A DNA stretch of 25,312 bases from M55B165 sp964423265. Its GTDB lineage: Bacteria; Actinomycetota; Humimicrobiia; Humimicrobiales; Humimicrobiaceae. The stretch lies in NCBI GenBank assembly GCA_964423265.1, contig CAYREF010000029.1, forward strand, positions 1 to 25,312, given 5' to 3'. The stretch's first letter is position 1. Every line of letters begins with the position of its first letter. The translations under genes were made by a program, and so were the position numbers. Below are positions 1 to 7,951 of this stretch, piece by piece. The notes under the pieces were generated by a model. The model was not told where the DNA came from. It worked only from the letters and a program-made list of their open reading frames with translations, and made no database searches.

Positions 1-336
1 TCCTAGTATAGAAATAAAGATAAAAGAAGGTCCAATTTATTCCACCGGAGATAATATTTGCTTTTACCGCATAGAAGCAGCAGTTACCGGCAATCCTTAT
101 CCTTCTATTGCCTGGAGTAAGGATGGCAGCAATGGAGCGTGCGGTGATAATATCTGCCAGGTTAACCTTTACAACCCCATAAATTAATAGCAACTGCCTA
201 AAATACAGCAGGAGTTGCAGAGGCTTCCATAGAGTTGCCATAGAGCTGCGAAGAAACTGTCGGTAAAGGTGGAAGTGGAGAAGAGGAAGAAGAAACCCTT
301 GATTTTGAACCCCGAGAATGGGGCGGAAGGCAGATA

Positions 337-789
337 ATGGAAAGCAATATGTATTACGATTTTATCGAAAATGCCTCTTTTGCTACCTGGAAATCAGATC
401 TCTGGCATAATAATCCCCCGCCAGGGCTGGGATTATTAACCTTTGGAGATACTTATACCAGATATGGAGCGGTATTCTATAGATACCATGCCATACTGGG
501 AGACGGGAGCGGACAAAACAGAGTACTTGAAACCCATCCCTATGAATACAAACAGGGATTTGTATGTGGGATATATGAAAACATTATAATTCCCGAAAAT
601 GCAAAATTTATAACTGGAGTTGGGTTTTTAGGGGATTATCCAGTTGAAGGTGATAAGCTTTTCAGGGTATTTTTTGATCAAACCCCGGAAACTCTTGGCG
701 ATTTTTGTGATTGGGTTAAAATACTTGAATTCCAAAAATATTATAATGGCACTGTAAATTATTTCAATGTCAGCCTCTTTAGAGGATAG
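337..789 (+). CDS. Hypothetical protein, longest intact piece of the decayed surface protein
   Basis: A 150-residue frame from ATG 337 has a purine-rich GGAAGG six bases upstream that could act as a ribosome binding site. The protein has no signal peptide. It begins just before a FIENASFATW segment and contains THPYEYKQGFVCGIYENI and GVGFLGDYP stretches typical of a secreted beta-sandwich domain. The same frame is coding-like upstream of 337 (acidic linker at about 250-336), so this ATG is probably internal to a former larger gene. The expected C-terminal strands are out of frame after 789. It may be annotated as a stand-alone hypothetical gene, but I think it is a remnant. Confidence 0.45.
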   Translation: MESNMYYDFIENASFATWKSDLWHNNPPPGLGLLTFGDTYTRYGAVFYRYHAILGDGSGQNRVLETHPYEYKQGFVCGIYENIIIPENAKFITGVGFLGDYPVEGDKLFRVFFDQTPETLGDFCDWVKILEFQKYYNGTVNYFNVSLFRG

Positions 790-814
790 AAGGCCAGACA
801 GGCAATATTATATT

Positions 815-833
815 CCTGCTAAACTTTAGCAGG
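815..833. repeat. 9-bp perfect inverted repeat
   Basis: CCTGCTAAA-C-TTTAGCAGG is a near-contiguous palindrome inside the 3' end of the decayed gene, extendable by two more pairs including a G-T wobble. No T-run follows, so it is not a convincing intrinsic terminator. Its core TGCTAAACTTTA recurs at 905-916. Confidence 0.6.
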
Positions 834-935
834 GAAGGGGGATACTGCGCTACTGTTTGAGTAGGGCTATTATAACTAAATGGGGAAAAAGATATTATTG
901 TTGATGCTAAACTTTAATTGCTCTGTGATTAAAAT

Positions 936-964
936 TTGCATAATATACAATTTATATGTATAAT
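936..964 (+). promoter_or_regulatory. Putative promoter of the arginine operon
   Basis: TTGCAT (936-941) and a perfect TATAAT (959-964) are separated by 17 bp. The predicted start of transcription is near 971, which leaves a leader of about 26 nt before argC ATG 997. The ribosome binding site is weak (GGA at 986-988). The -35 match is only moderate. Confidence 0.55.
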
Positions 965-969
965 ATACA
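937..969. promoter_or_regulatory. Tandem ArgR-operator-like palindromes (ARG boxes)
   Basis: Two copies of a 13-bp palindrome occur at 937-949 (TGCATAATATACA, one mismatch) and 957-969 (TGTATAATATACA, perfect), exactly 20 bp apart. They cover the -35 and -10 of the predicted argC promoter. ArgR/AhrC family hexamers are known to bind pairs of 18-bp palindromic ARG boxes separated by 2-3 bp, that is, centres 20-21 bp apart. The geometry and the TGnAT/ATnCA-like ends fit this, and argR is the sixth gene of the operon. Binding is inferred. Confidence 0.65.
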
Positions 970-996
970 ATCATTATAAAAATAACGGATAAAAAT

Positions 997-2025
997 ATGG
1001 ATAAAAAGGCAAAAATAGCAATAATAGGAGGTTCCGGGCTGACCGGCACAGAGCTTATTAAGATACTGAGCATGCACAAAGACGCAGATATAAAGTATGC
1101 AACTTCCAGAACTTATAAAAACAGGAAAATATCAGATACATTTAAAGGTTTAAGCTGTAATTTAAAGTTTTCTGAAAGCATTGGAACAGAAGAACTGAAA
1201 GAAATAGATGTACTGTTTTTATGCCTGCCGCCGCAGGAGTCCATGGCTTATTTAAAGGATGTATATACTAAATTTGACGGGCTGGTAATTGATGTGGGAT
1301 CTGATTTCAGGCTAAAAGATAAAGAAGAGTACAAAAAATGGTACAAGACAGACCATGTTTTGACCGAAATTCTGGGGGAGTTCGTATACGGAATACCGGA
1401 AATAAATTTTAATAAGATAAAAAAAGCTACCTATATTGCAAACCCTGGATGCTACCCGACATCAGTGCTACTCGCCTTATATCCTATACTGGATAAAAAA
1501 ATAGCCATAAGGGATATAATAATAGACTCTAAGTCAGGAGTTAGCGGAGCCGGAAGGAAGCTAAAAGAGGATTACCTGTTTATAAATTTAGCTGAAAACT
1601 TTTATGCTTACGGCGTAGAAGGGCACAGGCATACAGGAGAAATTGAACAGGAAATAGCAGCTGTATATGGAAAGAAGCTAAAAGTTAGCTTTACCCCGCA
1701 CCTTCTTCCGGTCCACAGAGGGATATTCAGCTCAATTTACTGCAGAATGGAAAAAGATTATAGCTTCAGTGATTTATATAAATCCTATTACCAGAATAAA
1801 AAATTTGTAAACATAGTTGACAGGGTACCCCAGATTAAGGATGTATGTGGCACCAATATGTGCAATATAGCAGTTACCTATGAGGGTAGGGCTAAGGTAT
1901 TAAAGATATTCTCAGCAATTGATAACCTGGTTAAAGGCGCAGCAGGCCAGGCTGTGCAGAACATGAATATAGCTTTAGGATACAGGGAAGAGGAAGGACT
2001 AAATTTAGAAGGCTTATACACTTAG
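997..2025 (+). CDS. argC: N-acetyl-gamma-glutamyl-phosphate reductase
   Basis: Cytosolic enzyme that reduces N-acetylglutamyl 5-phosphate to the semialdehyde with NADPH, the third step of arginine synthesis. The 342-residue length is normal for the family. The N-terminal Rossmann motif GGSGLTG (residues 11-17) binds NADP. The catalytic cysteine is C152 in NPGCYPTS, and the partner histidine lies in the EGHRHTGEIEQE segment. It is the first gene of the operon and follows the predicted promoter and tandem palindromes directly. Its stop codon overlaps the strong Shine-Dalgarno sequence of argJ. Start ATG 997 is chosen because the Rossmann motif begins at the expected distance, although its own ribosome binding site is weak. 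Confidence 0.96.
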   Translation: MDKKAKIAIIGGSGLTGTELIKILSMHKDADIKYATSRTYKNRKISDTFKGLSCNLKFSESIGTEELKEIDVLFLCLPPQESMAYLKDVYTKFDGLVIDVGSDFRLKDKEEYKKWYKTDHVLTEILGEFVYGIPEINFNKIKKATYIANPGCYPTSVLLALYPILDKKIAIRDIIIDSKSGVSGAGRKLKEDYLFINLAENFYAYGVEGHRHTGEIEQEIAAVYGKKLKVSFTPHLLPVHRGIFSSIYCRMEKDYSFSDLYKSYYQNKKFVNIVDRVPQIKDVCGTNMCNIAVTYEGRAKVLKIFSAIDNLVKGAAGQAVQNMNIALGYREEEGLNLEGLYT

Positions 2026-2036
2026 GAGGAAAATAT

Positions 2037-3251
2037 ATGGCTTTTGAGATTATAGAAGGTGGCACTATTACCAATGTACCTGAATTTTTTGCAGGTGCTG
2101 CCCATTGTGGAATAAAGAAAAAGAGCAGGAAAGACGACATCTGCATAATATACACGCCGCTGGATACAGTATGCAGCGCTGTATTTACCACTAACAAGTT
2201 TGCTGCTGCCCCTGTTATTGTATCCAGGGAGCAGCTCAAAAAAGGAAGAAATATTAAAGGGATAGTTGTAAATAGCGGCATTGCCAATGCCTGCACGGGA
2301 AAACAGGGCTACCTTAAAACCATCAAGGCAATAGAAATTGGTGCAAAGCTTCTTGATATAAGCAGGGAAGAGGTAATATTTACCTCAACCGGGATTATAG
2401 GGAAGCAGCTACCCATGGATTTAATAAAGAAGGGGCTGGAGCTTAGCAGCAAGAGTTTAAATCCTAATGGTGGGCATATGGCTGCTGAAGCCATATTGAC
2501 CACTGATAAGGTTAAAAAAGAGGTAGCAGTAAACATAAAGACAGGGCAAGGAGAGATAGTAATTGGAGGTATTGCCAAAGGATCCGGCATGATAGAGCCC
2601 AACATGGCTACCATGCTTGCTTTTGTGGCTACCAATGCAAAAGTACCTCAGGAACTTCTGGACAGCCTGTTAAAGGATGGTGTTAGCCAGAGCTTTAACT
2701 GCATAACTGTAGATGGATGCCAGTCTACCAATGATATGGTAACCATACAGGCAAATGGACAGAGTAAAATAAAAATAGGCAAAGACAGCAAATATTTACC
2801 AGATTTCAAGCAAGCCCTGTTTTATGTTCTGGAAGCTTTAGCCAAAAAAATTGTGTCTGACGGTGAAGGGGCAACCAAGTTTATTGAGATAGAAGTGGTA
2901 AATGCTAAAAAAAGGATAGACGCCCTAAAAGCTGGTAAAGCTATTGCCAATTCTAATCTGTTTAAGGCAGCCATGTTTGGCGAAGACCTTAACTGGGGTA
3001 GGATTAATGCAGCCATGGGTTCAAGTGATGCAAATTTTGACCCGGAGAAGGTAGATATCTATATCTCAAACCTAATGGTAGTAAAGGACGGAATAGGGGT
3101 AGCATTTGATCAACAGAGAGCCAAAAGCTTGCTGAAGGGAGATAATATAAATTTAAAGGTAGACTTAAACCAGGGAAGTAAAAAGGCAAAAGTCTGGACA
3201 TCTGATCTTAGCGATGAGTATATCAGGATAAATGGAATGTATACAACTTAA
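2037..3251 (+). CDS. argJ: Glutamate N-acetyltransferase / ornithine acetyltransferase
   Basis: Transfers the acetyl group from N-acetylornithine to glutamate, so the acetyl group is recycled and no argE deacetylase is needed. The 404-residue precursor has the family autocleavage site: T192 in NMATMLAFVATNA is expected to become the N-terminal nucleophile of the beta chain. The oxyanion region STGIIGKQLP lies near residue 120. An AGGAGGA ribosome binding site (2024-2030) sits six bases before ATG 2037. Whether it also uses acetyl-CoA (bifunctional type, replacing argA) cannot be told from sequence alone. No argA or argE is visible in the window, which is compatible with the bifunctional type. 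Confidence 0.96.
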   Translation: MAFEIIEGGTITNVPEFFAGAAHCGIKKKSRKDDICIIYTPLDTVCSAVFTTNKFAAAPVIVSREQLKKGRNIKGIVVNSGIANACTGKQGYLKTIKAIEIGAKLLDISREEVIFTSTGIIGKQLPMDLIKKGLELSSKSLNPNGGHMAAEAILTTDKVKKEVAVNIKTGQGEIVIGGIAKGSGMIEPNMATMLAFVATNAKVPQELLDSLLKDGVSQSFNCITVDGCQSTNDMVTIQANGQSKIKIGKDSKYLPDFKQALFYVLEALAKKIVSDGEGATKFIEIEVVNAKKRIDALKAGKAIANSNLFKAAMFGEDLNWGRINAAMGSSDANFDPEKVDIYISNLMVVKDGIGVAFDQQRAKSLLKGDNINLKVDLNQGSKKAKVWTSDLSDEYIRINGMYTT

Positions 3252-3261
3252 AGGAAAGAAT

Positions 3262-4161
3262 ATGGGAATTAAATTTGCCAGGGATAACAATACCAACGAA
3301 AAGTATTTTAACAAAGTGGAGGTGCTGCTTGAATCCCTGCCCTATATAAAAGAATATTTCAACCGTATTGTGGTGGTTAAGATTGGCGGCAGCATGATGG
3401 AAAAAGATAAAGTCCTGCAGAGCGTATTGGATGATTTGGTGCTTATGAAATATGTGGGAATAAAGGTAGTGCTGGTGCACGGAGGGGGAAAACAAATATC
3501 TACGATAATGGACGAAAAGGGAATAAAGCCAAGGTTTGTGGATGGCTTGAGGGTAACAGATGAAAAAGTGATAGACATTGCCAAGATGGTTTTGGTTGGC
3601 CAGGTTAACAGCAAGATTGTAAGTTTTTTAAATAAACACGGAAAAGTTGCAATTGGGGTATCCGGAAATGATGCCAGCTTTATAACCTGCCAAAAGAAAG
3701 AATATATCAGGGAAGGAAAGGCAGTTGACCTGGGTTTTGTGGGAGAGATAGAAGACATTAATTCAGATTTTTTGATAAATATCCTAGATGACGGGTATAT
3801 GCCGGTAATAGCCACTCTGGGAGTAGACGGTAAGGGAAATATATATAATATTAATGCCGATACATGCGCATCCGGGATTGCCATAGCCCTAAACTCAGAA
3901 AAGCTTATATCCCTGACAGATGTAGATGGAATCCTTAAAGGGGATAAGTTAATTTCAAGTATATCAATAGACAGCTGCTATGGTATGATAAAGGGTGGAG
4001 ATATAGACAAGGGAATGATCCCTAAGGTGGAAGCCTGTATTAAGGCAATGGAGAATGGAGTAAAAAGAACCCATATTTTAAATGGCACCAGGAAACATTC
4101 CATACTGGCAGAAATTTTTACCGATAAAGGAATTGGAACTATGATAGTCAAGGAGGATTAA
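3262..4161 (+). CDS. argB: Acetylglutamate kinase
   Basis: Phosphorylates N-acetylglutamate with ATP in the second step of the pathway. It is an amino acid kinase fold with VVKIGGSMM (K40 with its glycine loop), LVHGGGKQI near residue 70, and the C-terminal GGDIDKGMIPK segment. Start ATG 3262 gives 299 residues and has AAGGAAAG just upstream. An in-frame ATG at 3232 would overlap argJ by 20 bp and has a poorer ribosome binding site. The N-terminal extension of about 25 residues before LPYIKEYF and the GIGTMI C-terminus resemble the hexameric, arginine-inhibited class rather than the shorter E. coli enzyme. Feedback inhibition by arginine is therefore likely, by inference. Confidence 0.95.
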   Translation: MGIKFARDNNTNEKYFNKVEVLLESLPYIKEYFNRIVVVKIGGSMMEKDKVLQSVLDDLVLMKYVGIKVVLVHGGGKQISTIMDEKGIKPRFVDGLRVTDEKVIDIAKMVLVGQVNSKIVSFLNKHGKVAIGVSGNDASFITCQKKEYIREGKAVDLGFVGEIEDINSDFLINILDDGYMPVIATLGVDGKGNIYNINADTCASGIAIALNSEKLISLTDVDGILKGDKLISSISIDSCYGMIKGGDIDKGMIPKVEACIKAMENGVKRTHILNGTRKHSILAEIFTDKGIGTMIVKED

Positions 4162-5379
4162 GTGGTTGAAGATAAAAATTTAGAAATATACAAAGATGGC
4201 GAAAAATACCTGATGCCTACATATAGCAGGCTGCCTGTGGTTTTTACCAAAGCAAATATGCAGTACCTGTGGGATGCAGAAGGAAACAAGTATACTGACT
4301 ATATTGCAGGATATGGATGCTTGAATGTGGGGCATTCAAATGGCAGGGTAGTAAAAGCTATTGCAAGCCAGATTACAAAGATCATACAGCCATCCAATAT
4401 TTATTATAATATTCCCCAGGTAGAGCTAGCCAAAAAGCTTTGTGTGGCCACAGGTTTCGGCCAGAAAGTTTTCTTTTCAAATAGCGGCACTGAAGCTGTT
4501 GAGGGAGCTATTAAGCTTGCCAGGAAATATTCTACAGAAAAATATGATGAAGGCAGGTACGAAATAATCTCTTTTTACAATTCCTTCCATGGAAGAACGC
4601 TGGGGGCGCTCTCTGCTACGGCCCAGACCAAGAAACAAAAGGTATTTGAACCTTTGCTTGAAGGTTTTAAGTACGCAGACCTAAATGACCTGGATTCAGT
4701 AAAAGCTAAGATAAGTGATAGAACCTGTGCAGTAATAATTGAGCCCATACAGGGGGAAGGGGGAGTAAATCCTGCAGAAAATAAATTTATGTCTGGCCTT
4801 AAGGAGCTATGCCAAAAGGAGGATATACTTCTTATAGCTGATGAAATACAGACTGGCTTTGGGAGGACCGGAAAAATGTTTGCCTGCCAGAATTACGGAA
4901 TTGATCCAGACATACTGGTGGTTGCCAAAAGTTTGGGCGGGGGAATGCCTATAGGCGCTATAATATCCACAGAGAAGATAAGCTCAGTATTTGGGCCTGG
5001 CTCACATGGTTCAACCTTTGGAGGAAATGCTGCTTCCTGTGCTGCAGGGTGTGCGGTAATTGATTATATAAGAGAGAAAAACCTGGTGGCCAGGACAGAA
5101 AAATTGGGAAATTACTTCCAAAACAAATTGTCAATGCTGGCAGGTAAATTCGATATTATAAAGGAAATAAGGGGCAAGGGTTTAATGATAGGTGTAGAGC
5201 TTACAAAACCAGTTGCACCTGATTTGGTAAAAGATGCACTGGAGGATAAGCTGATAATAAACTGGGTATCAGATTATACTTTAAGGTTCCTTCCCCCATT
5301 AATTATAAATAAGAAAAACTTTGATACTTTAATCAAATGGTTAAATAAAAAATTTGGAGAAATTGAAAATGGAAAATAA
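4162..5379 (+). CDS. argD: Acetylornithine aminotransferase
   Basis: PLP-dependent class III aminotransferase that converts N-acetylglutamate semialdehyde to N-acetylornithine with glutamate as donor. The 405 residues include the phosphate-binding SNSGTEAVEGAIKLAR, the acidic ADEIQTGFGRTG and the Schiff-base lysine K256 in VVAKSLGGGMPIGA. The start is GTG 4162, immediately after the argB stop, with AAGGAGG five bases upstream. The last 11 bp overlap argF. Relatives with the same fold act on GABA, ornithine or succinylornithine; the operon context decides for argD. Confidence 0.95.
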   Translation: MVEDKNLEIYKDGEKYLMPTYSRLPVVFTKANMQYLWDAEGNKYTDYIAGYGCLNVGHSNGRVVKAIASQITKIIQPSNIYYNIPQVELAKKLCVATGFGQKVFFSNSGTEAVEGAIKLARKYSTEKYDEGRYEIISFYNSFHGRTLGALSATAQTKKQKVFEPLLEGFKYADLNDLDSVKAKISDRTCAVIIEPIQGEGGVNPAENKFMSGLKELCQKEDILLIADEIQTGFGRTGKMFACQNYGIDPDILVVAKSLGGGMPIGAIISTEKISSVFGPGSHGSTFGGNAASCAAGCAVIDYIREKNLVARTEKLGNYFQNKLSMLAGKFDIIKEIRGKGLMIGVELTKPVAPDLVKDALEDKLIINWVSDYTLRFLPPLIINKKNFDTLIKWLNKKFGEIENGK

Positions 5380-6286
5380 AGATTTTTTAAGTCTTAGAGA
5401 TATAACAAGCGAAACTATTGATTATTTGCTGAAGCTTGCATCAAGAATAAAAAGGGGCAAATTCTTGTACAAGGACTTGCTGGAAGGTAAAAGCCTGGGG
5501 CTGCTTTTCAGTAAGCATTCAACCAGGACCAGGCTGTCATTTGAGGCAGGTATAAATCAGCTGGGCGGGAATGTGATATACCTTGATGCACAACACCTGC
5601 AGCTTTCCCGGGGGGAAACAGTTGAGGATACTGCTAGAGTTCTGTCCAGGTACCTAAATGGTTTGGTTATAAGGACCTATGAGCAAAGTATGGTAGATAG
5701 GTTTGCCCAGAACAGCAGCATTCCCATAATAAACGGACTTACAGATGAATATCATCCATGTCAGGCCCTATCAGACCTTTTTACTATTTTTGAGATGGGA
5801 ATGTTAAACAAGGATTTAAAGTTTAGCTATATAGGGGACAGCAATAATGTGTCCAACAGCCTGCTGGTAGGCTTTTCTAAATTAGGGCTGGATATTACCC
5901 TGGGATGTCCAAAAGAATACTCACCTAAAAAATGGATAATCGATGTTTTTTACCAACAGGCAAAAAAGACTGGAGCTAAACTGAAAGTAGTAAACGACCC
6001 GGCAGAAGCAGCAAAGGATGCCCATATAATCTATACAGATGTGTGGATTAGTATGGGGGATACCAAAAGTGAGGAAAAGCTAGCCAAGCTAAAGAAATTC
6101 CAGGTAAACAGGAAACTTTTAACCTATGCCAGCGACAATGTAAAAGTGATGCACTGTCTTCCTGCCCATAGGGAACAGGAGATAACCTCAGAGGTAATGG
6201 ATGGAAAAAATTCTATAGTATGGGACCAGGCCGAAAACAGGCTCCATGCACAGAAGGCTTTGCTGGTGTATCTATATTCGAGGTAA
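5369..6286 (+). CDS. argF: Ornithine carbamoyltransferase
   Basis: Makes citrulline from ornithine and carbamoyl phosphate. The carbamoyl phosphate loop STRTR (residues 51-55), HPCQ (129-132), DxxNN-type ornithine loop (GDSNNVSNS) and HCLPAHR (262-268) are all present. Start ATG 5369 gives 305 residues, normal for the family, with GGAGA eight bases upstream. The frame also extends to a TTG at 5354, but that adds only five residues and lacks a ribosome binding site. It overlaps argD by 11 bp and is followed two bases later by argR. Confidence 0.96.
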   Translation: MENKDFLSLRDITSETIDYLLKLASRIKRGKFLYKDLLEGKSLGLLFSKHSTRTRLSFEAGINQLGGNVIYLDAQHLQLSRGETVEDTARVLSRYLNGLVIRTYEQSMVDRFAQNSSIPIINGLTDEYHPCQALSDLFTIFEMGMLNKDLKFSYIGDSNNVSNSLLVGFSKLGLDITLGCPKEYSPKKWIIDVFYQQAKKTGAKLKVVNDPAEAAKDAHIIYTDVWISMGDTKSEEKLAKLKKFQVNRKLLTYASDNVKVMHCLPAHREQEITSEVMDGKNSIVWDQAENRLHAQKALLVYLYSR

Positions 6287-6288
6287 AA

Positions 6289-6747
6289 ATGAGGAACCGG
6301 GATGAAAGGCTTAAAGCAATAAAGGAGATAGTGCTATCAGAAAGGGTAGCTTCACAGGATGAGTTGCTAAAAAAGCTAAAAGAGAGGGGTTTTTCTGTAA
6401 CCCAGGCAACCATTTCTAGGGATATAAATCACTTGAGACTAATAAAGGTCAGAAATTACAGGCAGGAAGAATTTTATACCCTGGATAGGAAATACCAGGT
6501 GGGCAGCCTGTTTAATATGGATAAATTAAAATCTAAATTTTCCGAGTCTGTGATATCGGTAGACAGGGCTAAAAATATACTGGTTATAAAGACTTATCCC
6601 GGGGAGGCCCAGGGAGTTGCAGCAGCTGTCGACGGGATGAATTTTGTTGAGATACTGGGGACTGTTGCCGGAGATGATTCTATAATATGCATAGCAAAAG
6701 ATGACGGAAGCGCTGAAAAAATAAATAAAATGTTAAAAAGATTTTAG
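6289..6747 (+). CDS. argR: Arginine repressor
   Basis: ArgR/AhrC family hexameric regulator that senses L-arginine. The 152-residue product has an N-terminal winged helix with TQATISRDI (recognition helix, SRD 43-45), then the C-terminal oligomerisation and arginine-binding domain with PGEAQGVAAAVD (104-115) and GTVAGDDSI (124-132). All key residues are intact. ATG 6289 is preferred over an in-frame ATG at 6220 inside argF because it gives the standard length and has GAGGT upstream. Placement between argF and argG matches the actinobacterial arginine cluster. It is probably autoregulated through the tandem palindromes before argC. Confidence 0.95.
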   Translation: MRNRDERLKAIKEIVLSERVASQDELLKKLKERGFSVTQATISRDINHLRLIKVRNYRQEEFYTLDRKYQVGSLFNMDKLKSKFSESVISVDRAKNILVIKTYPGEAQGVAAAVDGMNFVEILGTVAGDDSIICIAKDDGSAEKINKMLKRF

Positions 6748-6757
6748 GAGTTGGCTT

Positions 6758-7951
6758 ATGAAAAAAGTAGTACTTGCATATTCAGGAGGGCTTGATACCT
6801 CCATTTCTATAAATTGGCTGAAAGAGAATTACGGGGCAGAAGTAATTGCGGCCCTGGTAGATGTTGGCCAGCCTGATGACCTAAGGGAGGCTTCCGGCCG
6901 TGCGTTAGAACTGGGGGCTCTTAAGTCTGAAGTTTTGGATGCAAAGGATGAGTTTGTAACAAATTATGTTTTCCCAGCTATTAAAGCTAACCTTTACTAT
7001 GAGAAAAAGTATCCTTTAGCCACTGCGCTTGCCAGGCCCCTTATAGCTAAGAAACTGGTTGAAATTGCCGAAAGGGAGGGCGCAGATTATGTAGCCCATG
7101 GCTGCACTGCAAAGGGCAATGACCAGGTAAGGTTTGATGTGGGCATAAGGACGCTTAACCCCAAATTGAAAATAATTGCCCCCCAGAGGGAATGGAATAT
7201 ATCCAGGGATGAGGCAATTGAATATGCCAAAAAAAATAATTTAAAAATTACAGTTACCAAGAAAAGCCCCTACAGCATTGATGAAAACCTGTGGGGCAGG
7301 AGCATTGAATGCGGAGTACTGGAAGACCCTTATAATGAACCCCCTGAAGACATCTATAAGTGGACCGAAATTAAAAAGAAAAAAAGCGATACCAGTTACC
7401 TGGAGATAGGGTTTAAAAAAGGGATTCCTGTTTCACTGGATGGAAAAAATATAGGCCCGGTTGAGATTATAAAAAGAATAAATGATACCGTAGGCCTTTA
7501 TGGAGTGGGAAGGGAAGACATGGTAGAAAATAGGCTGGTAGGGATAAAATCAAGGGAAATATATGAATCCCCGGCTGCTACTGTGCTTATTGAAGCCCAC
7601 AGGGAACTGGAAGCGCTGGTTTTAGACAGGGAGCTTGTTCATTACAAGTATTTGCTGGAAGAAAAGCTGGCAGAGCTTACCTATTACGGATTGTGGTTTA
7701 CGCCCCTTAAAAGCTGCCTGGCTAAATTTGTGGAAGAAAGCCAGAAATATGTAACGGGCTCAGTAAAGCTTAAACTGGGTTACAAAAATTTTTCAGTGGT
7801 GGGAAGAAAATCACCCCATTCCATGTACGATATGGGGCTGGCTACATATGATAAGCAAGACAAGTTTGACCCAAGGCATTCTGAAAGCTTTATTAAGCTT
7901 TGGGGATATCCTTATGAACTTTTGGGAAGAAAAGGAAGAATAGATGAGTAA
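6758..7951 (+). CDS. argG: Argininosuccinate synthase
   Basis: Condenses citrulline and aspartate with ATP. The N-type pyrophosphatase loop AYSGGLDTS (residues 7-15) begins the protein. HGCTAKGNDQVRFD (around 115-128) and SPYSIDENLWGRSIE are typical substrate-binding segments. Length is 397 residues, standard for the family. A TAGGAG element overlapping the argR stop region precedes ATG 6758 by about seven bases. The last 8 bp overlap argH. Confidence 0.97.
   Translation: MKKVVLAYSGGLDTSISINWLKENYGAEVIAALVDVGQPDDLREASGRALELGALKSEVLDAKDEFVTNYVFPAIKANLYYEKKYPLATALARPLIAKKLVEIAEREGADYVAHGCTAKGNDQVRFDVGIRTLNPKLKIIAPQREWNISRDEAIEYAKKNNLKITVTKKSPYSIDENLWGRSIECGVLEDPYNEPPEDIYKWTEIKKKKSDTSYLEIGFKKGIPVSLDGKNIGPVEIIKRINDTVGLYGVGREDMVENRLVGIKSREIYESPAATVLIEAHRELEALVLDRELVHYKYLLEEKLAELTYYGLWFTPLKSCLAKFVEESQKYVTGSVKLKLGYKNFSVVGRKSPHSMYDMGLATYDKQDKFDPRHSESFIKLWGYPYELLGRKGRIDE

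Larger units (their letters stand above)
2..860 (+). pseudogene. Decayed 3' end of an Ig-repeat surface protein
   Basis: Translation in frame 2 from base 2 gives an Ig-like repeat (ITWSKD-type core, here AVTGNPYPSIAWSKD) that stops at 185. The repeat continues in frame 1 from about 181 (IATA, then a stop at 199, then NTAGVAEASIELP and a stop at 241). The same frame then runs through a Gly/Glu-rich acidic linker into a C-terminal beta-rich domain starting FIENASFATW, and stops at 787-789. The natural continuation (GQTGNIIFLLNFSREGGY) is in frame 3 and ends at 858-860. So at least two frameshifts and two internal stops break one reading frame. Similar Ig repeats followed by a FIENA-type domain occur in large bacterial secreted or surface proteins; this is recognition from memory, not a search. 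The 5' part lies outside the window. The adjacent arg genes are intact, which argues for real decay over poor sequence quality. Confidence 0.65.

Noticed and set aside
815..840. Palindrome at 815-833 as a terminator
   Set aside because: No T-run follows on either strand, and the sequence reads as part of the decayed coding region.
876..1079. Minus-strand frame across the argC promoter, and the many antisense frames inside the arg, tyrS and PBP genes
   Set aside because: They are shadows of strongly identified genes or regulatory DNA, with no family resemblance and no ribosome binding sites.
3232..3261. Upstream ATG 3232 as the start of argB
   Set aside because: It overlaps argJ by 20 bp and has a poor ribosome binding site; ATG 3262 has AAGGAAAG at the right distance and gives the usual length.
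6220..6288. Upstream ATG 6220 as the start of argR
   Set aside because: It lies deep in argF and would add 23 residues with no family counterpart; ATG 6289 gives the standard 152 residues and has GAGGT upstream.
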